A stretch of DNA of 64,000 nt from Dryocosmus kuriphilus (GCA_038277395.1 CM076197.1:102140442-102204441); one strand, 5' to 3'; counted from the first letter of the stretch, positions 1 to 11,530 are shown. Made by a program: numbers and translations. Notes: generated from the sequence alone by a model not told the origin.

Positions 1-300
1 TTCTCTGGTAGTACTTCTCCTTATTTGGGATCATCTCTAAATATTGGCGACCCTGACCTGCACCTATTTGGGGGCGAGGAGCGTGAAAAATTTCCCCTAA
101 TAGCACAAACTAAACAGCGAGCTTCACAACTTTCTGCAATTACTTCTACAGTGTCACGCTTGTCGCCTAAAGAACTTTCCTATTACACTTTGGCTTCAGG
201 CTATAGAATTCCGGGTATTTTCGCTCACGATTTGGCTACAATTCGTATTTTTTTTCTCTTTCCTTTTAAGAATAGTCCTAAAAAGTATAAAGTAACGTAA
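1..300 (+). pseudogene. possible endogenous viral element: mononegavirus-like L polymerase fragment
   Basis: The forward frame is open from the window edge to a TAA at 298-300. The first 75 or so codons show a G-S-x-x-P-Y-L-G-S motif, then a charged linker and an (K)R-A-S-Q-L helix-like stretch. This order recalls the region after the catalytic core of negative-strand RNA virus L proteins (Mononegavirales, including the chuviruses often endogenised in arthropods). The similarity fades after about residue 75, and only one fragment is visible because the window starts inside it. It abuts the inverted-end transposon starting at 317. This is recognition by motif only. A chance ORF or another retroelement fragment remains possible. 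Confidence 0.35.
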
Positions 301-316
301 TTGAGTCCTTTACTAA

Positions 317-750
317 ACTGGTCCTTTGCTAAAAAGATGAGAAAATACTGAGAGTCTCTCAGCAACTCTTGCTACATATGACGTTTCGACTGTACTCTAC
401 AGTTCTCATTAGATTGAAAAATGGAAAAACAGTTATGACCTGATACATAGAGTATAATGCCGTAGTAATAGTTGTATAAGTATTTTAGAACGATGTGTTC
501 TGCTGGACGGAATTATTAGTAAATTTGATAGTTATTAATGGACATCTATGTTTTTGTTATGTCCATTAATAACTATCACTAATAATTCCGTCCAGCACAC
601 ACCCAGCCTGAAGCCATCATAAAATTTATGAAAATGGTGACGCATAAAAGTTGCATAGATCGGTTAAGTATGATGCATAGATACCGAATCTATCGATACT
701 AAAATCGCAGCTGATCCTTTTTTTGAGATATAAGTAAATAAAAATTCTCG
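317..750. repeat. left terminal inverted repeat of the RAG1-like element
   Basis: This matches the complement of about 3388-3721 with scattered mismatches. Alignment is continuous from ACTGGTCC through a block around CGATGTGTTCTGCT and on to GAGATATA near 725. The only large gap is the palindrome at 502-596, which is absent from the right copy. Confidence 0.8.
502..596. repeat. 95-bp near-perfect palindrome inserted in the left inverted repeat
   Basis: The arms begin GCTGGACGGAATTATTAGT and end with its complement, around a central TTTTTGTT loop near 549-557. In the right copy of the terminal repeat the flanking sequences (TTCTGCT and CACACCCAG) are directly joined, so this is a later insertion. 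It looks like a tiny MITE or a templated hairpin insertion. Confidence 0.8.
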
Positions 751-955
751 ATGACGCGTGCTCGAAATAATTTAGCAAAAACTAGATTTATGATATGTAT
801 AACCACTTTTAGACCCAGAACCAACGATGGGGACGTAGTGGCTTTCTGGCCCCATATTATTCAAAAAGAAATGGAGTTTCAATTTCAAACTTTCAACATA
901 TAACAATAACTTTTATAAACTCTAAACCATCAACTTCGTACTGTCTTAATTTAGT

Positions 956-3121
956 CTACAGATGCCTCGATGAGCATTCAACAACAGCAGCTTTCAGTCT
1001 TGAACTGTATTTAACATTTTCCATGGAGTTAATTTTATATGTTTGCCAATATTTACTGAATTCGTGGTGAAGTGACTCGCCGGCTTCTTCTGACCATAAA
1101 CCCAGTCCTTGATTGTCGATACAACTTACACATTCTTCAACGTGATTCAACAAAATATGTATTTTTAATGTTTCAGAAATATCTGGGATAGCATAAAAAC
1201 ACTTTTTTAACTCTTCTAAAGGTTGGTATAAATCCGGTGAAACTTGTTTTGTAGAAAAGCAATTGTCGACAACTTTATTCATCGCTTTGAAAGCACTAAC
1301 GTAAGGCAGAATTTGAAATTGATCATATGTTATGTCAGAATCATTTAGTTTTTCAGCTTCTTTCAAAAGTTTTCGACAAGCATTACCTTCAAAAACATTA
1401 CCATGCTAATTTTTTGCCACAAGATTCAACTTTTTTGGCCACACTAAAGCCTTTTCCTCCTCAACTGCTTTTACCAAACCATTAAAAAAAAAAGATGGTT
1501 TACAAATCCTTGTAATAAGTGTAGCTTGGGTACAATACATTTCTCAATAACATAAATATCATTTTCTTCTTGCATAAGAGGGGAATTAGTGGTACTATGA
1601 CACAATCTGGCATTTTTTTTTTGCGTTTGCTTTTATCTATTGAACTGTACTTTGCAAAATCTTCCTTGAGATCACCATAAATTTTCAATTCTCTAGATTC
1701 TTTATCATTTATTTCCATTGAGCTCTCATTTTCTGCGTTGTGTATCGAATCATTGGTTTTGTATTGTAAATCTTTTGCGAAATAAAGCAGTACGGGCAGG
1801 GAAACATTGCTGAAGCTGTTTGCTGACCATTAACAGTAAGCAAGAGTTTTAAATCAGAAACAAATTTGAATGATATTTTATTAAGATTTGTCAACTCAAA
1901 AAACATTTTAAGATTCTCGTAAGTTTCTGGAACCGAAGGTGCAATGCCTAATATTGTCTTATATACGCAATTCCAAACGTAATATTCAGTATAGACCGAC
2001 AGACATATTTTGAGGAAACCTTGTCCTCCATCAACCATAACTTTGACAAAGTAATTTCCAATAATCTTTAGTTCTAGTAACACTTTCTCTAAAAGCCCTT
2101 CAGCATCTGCCCAAATCACTGGCCTTTTCTTTTTGGGTTTTGGGTTATCTACATCGAATACAAACTTGTCATGTTTATAAATTTTTTCTAATATCTTTGA
2201 CTTTTGAGGTATATGTTCTTTATAATTTTTTTCTACGCATGTTCTGCCAACATTAAATCTTAAAAAATTAGTTAATTTTCTCATTTCAGTTGAAGACAAA
2301 CCCGCACTATTTTGATACATGTCCAAGCGTTCTGCTGAAAAAATCATATCACTTTTAGCGGAAGGTGCCAAAAGAACTTTAAATCCTTTATTGCCGAGAC
2401 CTTTCAATTCTACATTGATATCTCTCTGTCCATTTTCGACATAGTTTAAAGAATTTACATTCGCTTTTCTTTTTAGGAGAAACTTAGAAACACTATCTTG
2501 AACACTTTCTGGAGCCTTATCAATTATGGACATTACATTCTCGTGACTAGATCTTGCACGATTACATGTGTGGCTTTTTCCTTTGCTAATTACAACAAGA
2601 CATGTATCGCAGATTAACTTTGTTTTGAGCTTGACTGCAGTCTTATTTTCATGTACTGAATTGTTCGCGGAACTTTTTGAACTAGCGTACTTTCCATTAT
2701 CTTGATTAATTTTAATTTCAATATTACGCAGACGACCTTTGCCTTTCTCAACATTCGTATGACCTTTGTGCCTGGCAGTACGACAAATATAACAGTTAAA
2801 TTCGCTTTTTTAACTTCTAGTTGTCTTCAATAAATGCATATTATCATAATTTGGCATAATCGACAAAGGCCTTTTGAAATGTTTGTTGCTGTGTTCATTG
2901 AGAACGTTACGACATATATTACAAATACTTAAAGGATATCTAGAGTCATTTGTATTAAATGCTTTACACACTTATGTTGGAATTAGTTTCTCAAGTTTTA
3001 CACTAATTCTAAAAAAACTCACGCTCTTTTTACCAAACACAATCTTTTGATCACATGGTGCACAGACTTTTGCACGGTTCTCTTCGTGATTGCATGAATG
3101 CGTGAGATGTGAAAAAGGCAT
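956..3121 (-). pseudogene. RAG1/Transib-like transposase pseudogene with N-terminal cysteine clusters
   Basis: Reading leftward from a possible ATG at 3121, one frame carries in order: a C-x9-C-x2-C cluster, a TAA at 2972-2974, an S-R-Y-P-L-S-I-C-x2-C segment, a TAA at 2810-2812, a C-Y-I-C-R-T-A-R motif, a basic linker, and a C-x2-C...H-x-C finger. From there it is open to 1709. The 1709-2533 part ends in a D-L-K-L-L-L segment followed by CPYC. After frameshifts around 1710 and the T run near 1490, and a TAG near 1403, the last part (956-1366) has H-x4-H-V, then G-L-G-L-W-S-E-E-A-x-E-S, and ends at 956. A C-x2-C, an H-x4-H and an S-E-x-x-x-E-S glutamate are arranged as in the RAG1/Transib zinc-binding and catalytic region. 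The N-terminal clusters resemble the RAG1 N-terminal zinc-binding region and molluscan N-RAG-TP elements. The resemblance was read by eye. Intact length would be about 720 residues. Confidence 0.7.
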
Positions 3122-3387
3122 TTTGTCTACACTTATCGCAATAAACTCTAATTCTTTGATATGCAGTTACTTTTGCGACTTACAGCAGACTGAGGCTCAA
3201 AGGAATTAAATTCGCGTGTATATTATTGGCGTGCTTCGCTCTTACGAATAATCGAAGCTGTGTATGTAAACAAAGATACACAGTTGTAGGTAGAATTTGG
3301 ATAGAAATTGTTACAAATAACATAAATAAGCGAACCCAAGCAAGCACACACACACGCATACACCCATACGAAGCTCTTTCATCGAAT

Positions 3388-3721
3388 TATCAGAATTTTT
3401 TTTTAATCACCTATATCTCGAAAAAAGGATCAGCTACGATTTCGGTATCGATGGATTTTGTATCTATACGTTATACTCAACCGATACATGCAGCTTTTAT
3501 GCGTCACCATTTTCATAAATATTATGTTGGCTTCAGTCTGGGTGTGAGCAGAACACATCGTTCTAAAATGCTTATACAACTATTACTACAGCATATCAGG
3601 TATAACTGTTTTTCCATTTTTTAATCTGATGAGGACTGTAGAGTACAGTCGAAACGTCATATGTAGCAAGAATTGCTGAGAGACTCTCAGTATTTTCTCA
3701 TCTTTTTAATAAAGGACCAGT
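3388..3721. repeat. right terminal inverted repeat of the RAG1-like element
   Basis: This is the complement of the left repeat, without the palindromic insertion. A 132-codon ORF crossing it is a by-product and has no recognisable domain. Confidence 0.8.
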
Positions 3722-4495
3722 AATCAACAAAAATTTCTCTTTTACATCTAAAACTCATTGCTTATACCCTGGTCAACACCACCATTAGATCACCCAAATA
3801 TATTTTCCAAATCCTAATCTTTTCTTCATTATACCAGACTTAGAAATCTTTTCTCGAATTATATCAACAACTAATTAGTCCTCCGATTTTTTTCACACCT
3901 AGAACTTCTTCTTGGAGCGACCGATACATCTCTGCACGTTTAAGTTTAAGCATACCTTAAAATCGTGCAAAGGACGACGTGAGGAACGTAACGTTTGCAG
4001 AGCGAAGGTGTTAATACAGAGGTCGATTCTCTGGTCTCTCTTGCTACCAGTTTCATGCAATATGCGCATGTTTAACTGACCGAAGCTCTCTGTGTAGCCG
4101 GTCCTCCGGTTCCCAGTTCCCACCTCCCTGTAGGATAGATAGAGTAGACACTCGTGCCAGTGCCACACTCTATTCAGGGTAAAGGGTGGCAGCGTCAGAG
4201 GGACCGAGGAGGCTCACAAGCTACACCACTCTGGTGCTCACTTTATTTAAACACTGCTACTCCGACACAGACATGCCGACTCCTCTATACCATCCGATAG
4301 CAAATGACATATATAGTGGTGCATACTATCTGCTCTGCAAACACCCAACTTGCTCAAATTTTCTGCTTTAGGAATATAAACTCTCAACTATTAGATTTTT
4401 CACCTTTTTCTTATGCAAATCGATTCCAGTAGATGAATAGCATATCCCGAGTAAAAAAAGTCGCATTGGGATTGCGGATAAAAGTTTCGACTAAA
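3722..4495. other. gene-less stretch, moderately GC-rich
   Basis: I see no recognisable coding segment here. An 89-codon minus-strand ORF (3899-4168) has no domain, no splice context and no codon signal that I can defend. The segment is less AT-rich than its surroundings. Confidence 0.4.
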
Positions 4496-4499
4496 GTAC

Positions 4500-6885
4500 T
4501 GGGTGTCAAGTCAGTACTAAAGTAACAACTTTTCTTAACATTTTTTCAAAGTCCTAATATGTAGACACAAAAATACTAGGAAAGTTTCATTTTATTTTTT
4601 AAAATAATTTGTGCAATTCCTCACTGGATTTATATTCGAAAAAAGTATTAATGAAATAGGACTAAAGTACCAAAATAGTTGACAATATGTTCTGCTTCAG
4701 AAGAACTTTTTTTTAGGACAAATGTACCGCCTAAGTACCAGCTAATTTTTTATTTTAATTTTTAAAAATGCTCATGAGATTTATGTTTAAAAAAAGTATT
4801 GCCAAAATAAGATTAAATTGACAAAAAGTTCGAAATATGCCCTGTTTCAGCAGCACATTTTTTGCCGATTTTTTAACACAAAAGTATCGAAAAAATCCTA
4901 CGTCATATTTTTTGAAATTGTTGCTGAAAAGGAAATATTTGGAACGGTTTGGGTACTTTAGTCTTGTTTCGGGGCATAAATCCCATGAGCACTTGTTAAA
5001 ATGTAGGGAAAACAATAAAATGGAAGTTTTGTAGTATGTTTAGCCTAGAAATTAATTGTGACTTGTAAAAATTAAACCAGAAAAGTGTGTGGAACTTTTT
5101 CGGGTATTTTTGTCCTAAAAAAATTCTGCTGAAACATGACATATTTAGTTCTTTAGTCCTATTTCCGAACATCAAAATTCCATGAGCCTTTGTAAAAGTC
5201 TTAAAAAAAAAGTTAAATGGAATTTTTTCAGTAGAAACTTTTGTCCTAAAAATTAACTGAGACTTTTCCTGTACTTTCGTCCTAAAAAAAGTCCTACTGA
5301 AACAGCACAGTTTTGGAACTTTTTTGGGGACATAAATCCCATAAGCATTTGTTAAATTTGGGGAAAAAATTAGAAAATGACAGTTTTTTAGTAATTTTAT
5401 CTTTTATCCTAAAAATTAACTGGGACTTGTAAAAATTAAACCAGAAAATTGTGTGGTACTTTTAGGGCATTTTTGTCCTAAAAAAATTCTTCTGAAACAG
5501 CAAGTATTTGGTACTTTAGGCCTTTTTCGGGACATCAAATTTCCATGATTCCTTGTAAAAAGTTTGAAAAAAATAAATAAAATAGAACTTTTTCAGTAGA
5601 TACGTTTGTCCTAAAAATTAACTAAGACTTTTCCTGTACTTTCGTCCTAAAAAAAGTCCTACTGAAACAGCACATATTTGGAAATTTTTTGGGGACATAA
5701 ATCCCATGAGCATTTGTTAAATTTGGGTCAAGAAACAGAAAAATGACTGTTTTCTAGTGCTTTTACCCTAAAAATTAATTGGGACTTGTAAAAATTATTT
5801 GGACTTTTCAGGTATTTTTGTCTTAAACAAATCCTGCTAAAACAGAATGTATTTGAGGCACTGAGAATAACAAATAAGTAAAGGCCACTGTTTTCGAAAG
5901 TCGTTTTTTTTTTTTTTTTTTCAAGTATCTTAGGTTAAAATCTATTGATAAATATCAGAAATAGGAAAAAAACTTCATTTAGCTAAAAAACGTGCTTAAA
6001 GTAGAAGTGCTTGTTGAGAAATGAGAATGATAACTATAGGTAAGTACCATTTCGTTTTTCGTCCCTCTAACTTAGAAGTGATGAGGAGGATTAAACTTAA
6101 GGTTTTTGTCACGTGTTGTGCTTTTTAAAAATAAAAGATAATTTTCAAGCACTTTTGAAGCTTTTTTTATAGATTTAAAAGATAAAAAAGTATATTTTCA
6201 AATCATTTAACATGAGAACTAAGTAAGGACCATTTCGCTTTTCCTCCCTCTTTCTCAGTAGTGATCAGGACCAGGACGATTAAACTTTTGCTTTCTGTCA
6301 CGTGGGTTGTTTTTTTACAATAAAAGATTATTTTCAAACACTTTTGAAATCATGTATACAACTTCACTTGTTGTGACGTCAACCTTTCTTCGACCCTCTA
6401 TGTATAATTATTATAATGACCGTAATACCAAATAAATACAATTTACTTTTGAAACCTTTTGTAAATGTAAAACATGAAAAAGTACATTTTCAAGTTATTA
6501 AGACTGACAACTAGACAAGAACCATCTTGTTTTTCCTTCTCCTACTCTGAATTTTTGTTTAATATTTGCAAATCTGGAAATTATGGCTCACAAGGATCAC
6601 TTGCTTCGGTAATTTTCTCAGACTTTTCTATCTTGAATCCTATTACAGAAAACGCTTTCTGTTTCTCCTATAAAATTTAATTTTTTGTCCTTACCTAGTT
6701 GTCATTCTCAGTGCCTCATTTGGAAAGTTCCTATTTCTGGACATCAAAATCCTATAAGCCCTTGTAAAAATTAAAAAAAAAGAAAAGAAAATTGTACTTT
6801 CCTAATACTTTTGTCCTAAAAGTTAATTGGGACTTGTAAAAATTAAAAAAAAATATAATGTGGAACTTTTCTGTTGCTTCGTGAT
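4500..6885. repeat. 362-bp higher-order tandem repeat (satellite-like), interrupted
   Basis: A block reading AAAATTAACTGGGACTT recurs near 5049, 5254, 5410, 5617 and 5772. The spacings alternate at about 205 and 157 bp, so the unit is a roughly 362-bp dimer of two related half-units. Shared phrases are TTTTGTCCTAAAAA, CTGAAACAGCA, GGACATAAATCCCATGAGC and CTTGTAAAAATTAAA. About two and a half dimers are clear between 4990 and 5850, with more diverged copies from about 4500 and again at 6720-6885 after a transposon insertion. Short ORFs in it (such as 4755-5015) are repeat sequence, not genes. Confidence 0.75.
5855..6717. mobile_element. 863-bp non-autonomous inverted-end element inside the satellite, ATTT target duplication
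   Basis: The left end reads GAGGCACTGAGAATAACAA and the right end is its near-complement, ending ...CTCAGTGCCTC at 6717 (about 28 bp of terminal similarity). ATTT stands directly outside both ends (5851-5854 and 6718-6721), and deleting the element plus one ATTT restores the satellite phrase CAGAATGTATTTGGAAA seen in neighbouring units. Inside are two to three copies of a roughly 185-bp unit with ACCATTTCG...CCCTC and GTCACGTG. No transposase is encoded. Confidence 0.8.
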
Positions 6886-8310
6886 GGTCTTTGCTTGCAC
6901 TGTTTTTTTTTTCTCAAACGTGCTGGAAGCCTTGTTAAATCAGATGGCAGATGTCGTTTGTCGACTTAGTTCTGTATTACTGATATTAGGCAATGTCTTG
7001 GTGTGAATATATTACATTCAAACCTCGAGGATAAATTGTCCCTTGAAAGAAAGTCCTGCCAAGTGCCCTTATTGAAAACCAAGTGCTGAGAGTCCCGCGG
7101 GCTAGGGTATAAATTACAAAACCTTGTGGCCAAGCGACTAAAGAAAAAGTCCAACTCTTCTGTTATCCTCTTTCGGATAGAATAATGGACTAAAGCTGAA
7201 TTTCGAATGCATTTCAATATATAAAACAAGACTTTCGAGTAAACAATTTATAGTCCGCCATCTGCTTTTCGAGAATTAGAATAGAATCGATGTCAAACTT
7301 TTTCAAATTTGTTTATTCGCTCTCAGATTTATCGATCCTTTTATCCCTTGAATTACATCAAATTCACTATATCTAAAATCTTAGAAAACTAGCATAAAAA
7401 TTTGTCAATGTCTGTGGTTTGCAGCCATTTGATTCATTTTCAAATAAAAATTGTCCTTGTAATTTTTGCTTTATGATCCAACTCACATTCAATCCTCTTG
7501 AGTGTTTTAGGTCCATTCGGTAAATCACTTAAATAATGAATGATTCACGTTGATCACAAATAACAATTTGGGATAAGGAGAAAGGACCTGGGCGAGTTTC
7601 GGGCTGTATTGTAATTTGAATACAGTATCTGTGTGTTCGTTGTCATACCGTTGAGTCGCGCTTCATGCATCACCCGAGGGCTGAGCGTAGGTTGGTACAC
7701 AGTAGCCAGGGGTTTCGTATAGTCTATAGTGATAGTAGGACGTTTGGGTCAACTTTGTTTGCATTGCTGGTGCATGTCCTGTCGGCTGGGGTCGCTTCTT
7801 GATGCAAACTGCCCATTTGCAACTACAATCATCTCAACGTCGAATCATGTGGCTTCAGTATCCTGCGCCTGGATTAGAGTCCCGTTGTCGCTGATCTCGG
7901 TTTGTGGACCGAGCCTGGATTGGCGGCTCCGTATATGTATAGCAGTCTATACTATATAGTATACGAGTATACTGCAGAGTGACTATCTAGTCTCTAGTGT
8001 ATAAACTGACCGCACCTACGAAGCAACGTGCTTCAATCGCTGCATTATATAGAGTGAAAACAACGGGTCAACAGGGAATAAAAAGCTTCACCAAACTCAG
8101 AGAGTGTGCAGGCTTTCATACTTCTCGATTGTAGATATCGATCATTGCGTAATTCTGGTAGTAAAATCTTATCAGCTATAACAATGAGTAGAGGGTATTA
8201 TTCTAATTTACTAAGAACAAACATTGTTCCAAATAACTAAAATTAGGTTTCCTAATAGTATGATCAGTAGTGTGACTGCAAGAAGAAATTTGTACTAATA
8301 TTTTAAATGA
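6886..8310. other. gene-less unique sequence
   Basis: No coding domain, RNA gene or clear repeat was recognised. The short ORFs at 6966-7229 and 7729-7959 lack any support. Around 7930-7980 there is a TATA-rich, weakly palindromic patch. Confidence 0.4.
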
Positions 8311-8312
8311 GC

Positions 8313-8890
8313 GAAAAAAAATATTGGGATCAAAAGAATTTTATTGTTAACGTTTGGGATAATGGTAGCAGATTGATATCAATAAGATTCGAAACAATAT
8401 GAGAATGCTAAGGAAATAGTATCATTTGGAACAATTGCATAACGAAGTACCTAGTACCTATTTATATTGGTAACAATAATTTAATTAACTTAGAAAGGAT
8501 ACTGAAACCTATAAGAGGACCTTATTGGTGACATATGGGACAATGGTATCACAATGATACCATTGATACTATTCAGTTGAAAATACAGTCACCTTTTTAT
8601 TTTAATTAGGAGAAAAACAATAGTGGGGTCAAAAGTATTTTATAGATAACGTATGAGGTAATAGTACCATATTTGATACCAATAAGAGTACAAAGAATAT
8701 GACAATGTTAAAAAATAGCATCATTCGGAACAATTGAATTTGTGATAAGTATCTAATACCAATTCATATTGGTACCATTAATTTCATTAAATCAGAAAGG
8801 ACACTGAAACCTAGAGGACCTTATTGGTAACACATGGTATAACGGTACCACAATGATACCAGTGATACTATCACAAATCTTCAATACAAA
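8313..8890. repeat. tandem duplication with a period of about 307 bp
   Basis: The block starting GATCAAAAGAATTTTAT near 8329 is repeated, diverged, from about 8634 (GGTCAAAAGTATTTTAT). Both copies carry the same ordered phrases: a TGGTACCA-like run, GGAACAATTG, AAAGGAYACTGAAACCTA, AGGACCTTATTGGT and CAATGATACCA. The second copy ends by 8885. Neither has coding potential. Confidence 0.7.
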
Positions 8891-8899
8891 CATCTTATC

Positions 8900-10080
8900 A
8901 CTTTACGTGTCAATAAAATGTCAACACCACCCAATTAAAACTAAATCTCGTTCTCTCCTTATTTTCCATATCCAAAACTAGAAAACAAAAACTCGCTAAA
9001 TCGCTTGGGTAGCACCGCCAACGGAGGCTATCGGAGGATCCGATTGCTCCCAAGAATCGGAAGCAGCAATATGTCATCCGCACAGTTGGTGGGGTGATGT
9101 CGCGAAGAATAATCTTTGGAGAGGGCACACAAGAGGAAAAGGGAAAGAGAAAGTATCCTCCTTCAAGCAAACCTCAGAAAGCAAGAAAGAGAAAGAAGAT
9201 ACGAGGAGAGTATATAGAGGGGCGAGAAAGGGGAGGAGGAGTGCAAACATTGGGTAAACTGGGCTGTCGGTGGATTGGCCGGCATCGCGGGGATACAAAT
9301 GGGCAAAACACCGCTCTGTACGGATGCCGCGGAGCCGGTTACAGGTGGCGCGGCCGCCGATAAATATGTCAGCGAGCAACACCATGCCACGCCACACCAT
9401 CCTATCGCAGGGACGCCTCTTTCGGTGACTCTCACGCATTTTATACATTTGAATATTATGGAAATCCAAGTAAACCCCTTACTTCTCAACCTTTTTTTCA
9501 TCTACCCCCCTTTTATCTTTCCTCCCCCGAACAATGTTGCTCCCCTTCTCACTCTTTTTTTCCCCAACAATCCACTCCCGCTGCATTGCTGATATTGTTG
9601 CCACTACGATGCGGCATTTTGTGGCGCGAGGAGTAAAAGAGAATCTCCAGGAGCAAAAGAAAGGCGCATATATGTATCGCCCTGTGCATGAGATTGGGGA
9701 GATGCACTCATACCAAAAGAATGGAGACTCCTTCGCGAATACACATATCGGATGTGGTATGCGGCCCCTATCTACCGCCGCATCAGTCATATCCCCTAAT
9801 GAGGACTCGGAGCCGTTCTCTTCCGAACTCGTTATTATATGCTGGACCACTCGGCCCGCCACCATTTTTGGCAGATTCACAATGCCACTGGCTACCGTGC
9901 TTAGGAGAAGAGCGTTTCCGCGCAACAGGTGACGACGTGGGTTCGTTTCTTAGAACGAGGTTGGGGTTCCCCTTGCTTAATCAGCTTCGGATCAAACTCG
10001 CTTCTTGGGACCTTCGGGGTCCTTCGATATCAACCTTCCTTGGGAACGATATGTTAATGCCCATGATATGGTAATGCACG
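8900..10080. other. CpG-richer island with strand-asymmetric purine and pyrimidine tracts; no gene recognised
   Basis: Base composition changes sharply from the AT-rich surroundings. A purine-rich strand runs from about 9115 to 9250, including a TATATAGAGGGG patch near 9210. A long pyrimidine-rich strand runs from about 9478 to 9590, and a GCGGCCGC site lies near 9350. Several overlapping ORFs of 90-150 codons occur on both strands, which is what low stop density in GC-richer DNA produces. None has a recognisable domain. A distant gene's promoter or 5' region is a guess. Confidence 0.35.
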
Positions 10081-11530
10081 ATCGCAGATATATATAGATT
10101 TTTATTTATTCATTCATTCATTATGAATTCAATATTTTCTGAAATATTTGCTTGAAGTGGACCTTTCTGAAGAATCTGAATATGTAGCTAGATATACTGG
10201 ACTATCGTATGGTTTTGATCTTTGAACATGAAAACATTTACGAATTATCAGGAAATCTTGAAGCTTGTAAAGTGGTATCATTTATATGACTGTGGTGGCA
10301 TTATTCCAATACTTTAGCTCGGCTTTATTTTTGAAATGATTAAATCAATGGTAAAATGACTAAAATTTCATTAGTTATAAATATATGTTTCAAAATAATT
10401 GCAGTGAATAATCTTATTCCACTATTACTACTATATTCTTTTGAATAGGTAACAGACTAACAGTAGGATGATTCTTATTTATATTTGGTGGGAATTTTTT
10501 TTTAGAATTTTCGTGCTCTTACCCGCCCTCCATTTTTGATTTTTTTTAAATTTCCAAAAAAATTCTCTCCAAATTGAAGACAAATCGGTTAATATTACTA
10601 AGTGCCTCAAAGGCTATGAAGATTCCCACTGATTTAGCATGTTTAAGAATTTAGTTTAAGAAAATACCCCATAAGTGAAAAATTTGAATTGTACGTAATA
10701 TTGCTTTTTTAACGCTTTTTGAAAGTTTTTTATTCATAAATCATCATTAACCAATAATTTCAGAAACTCCAGTTAAGCATTAAAAAGCATTCGTAGAACA
10801 AAAAATTAATACTCAAAAATATTAAAATCTGTTGAAAACTTGGTAACATAATAGTTTTCTCCTGCTTTTTCTAGGTAAACTATAAAACATTTTACAATTT
10901 TGTTCTCCAGGGTCGATACAATCGTCCACCGATTATTATTTAAATAATTGTAAAATTATTTAAACACATTATTTTATTGTTATCACTTATTATTTTACTC
11001 ATAGTGTCTAGAAAATATATTCATTTCGCGATTTATTTGAATAGACAAATGTTCAAACAATTCAAAATTAGTTAAACAATTATTGGGTATTCTTATATTA
11101 CCGATTAATGATGATTAATGAAGAAAAAATTGTCAAGAACTGTTAATAAACTGCAATATTATATAAAATTAGTCACTTGTGTGGTATTCTTTGGGGACCC
11201 ATAAGAGTGATTTAAAATCATTTTACTTTAAAATTTATGATTGATAGCACCATATAGAGAAATTCCCACCCAATAATATTCTTTAACAAATTTTGAACAA
11301 TATATTTAAATACGGAATTATTTTAAATATAACATCGCATTTAAATTTTAGATTAACAAAAAACATTCTCTTTTCCATGTTAAATCAATGGAAAACCTCA
11401 TGGCTTTTCATGCACGTGTTAGTGTTAACTGATTTGGCTCAAATTCGGAGATAATTTTTTTTGGACATACCTAGATAGATTAACAACTATCTTATAGTAT
11501 AGCTTAAAAGCATTAAAATATCTGCAAAAT
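10081..11530. other. AT-rich gene-less stretch
   Basis: I see no ORF of note, no tRNA, and no clear repeat structure apart from A/T runs and a short ATTC microsatellite near 10108. Confidence 0.4.

Larger units (their letters stand above)
317..3721. mobile_element. DNA transposon relic with long inverted ends and a RAG1-like broken transposase
   Basis: The two ends are inverted copies of each other. The outer edge reads ACTGGTCCTTT at 317 and its complement ends at 3721. The match runs inward for about 340 bp on each side (left 317 to about 750, including a 95-bp palindromic insertion; right about 3388-3721). The inside holds one decayed minus-strand gene (956-3121). The flanks share only TAA or similar short letters, so no target-site duplication is claimed. 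The many stops and frameshifts show the copy is dead. Confidence 0.8.

Noticed and set aside
3226..3624. 132-codon forward ORF
   Set aside because: It runs through the right inverted end of the RAG1-like element and has no domain.
9074..10074. Six overlapping ORFs of 90-150 codons on both strands
   Set aside because: GC-richer composition lowers stop frequency on both strands. No domains, no splice or start evidence, and mutually exclusive overlaps.
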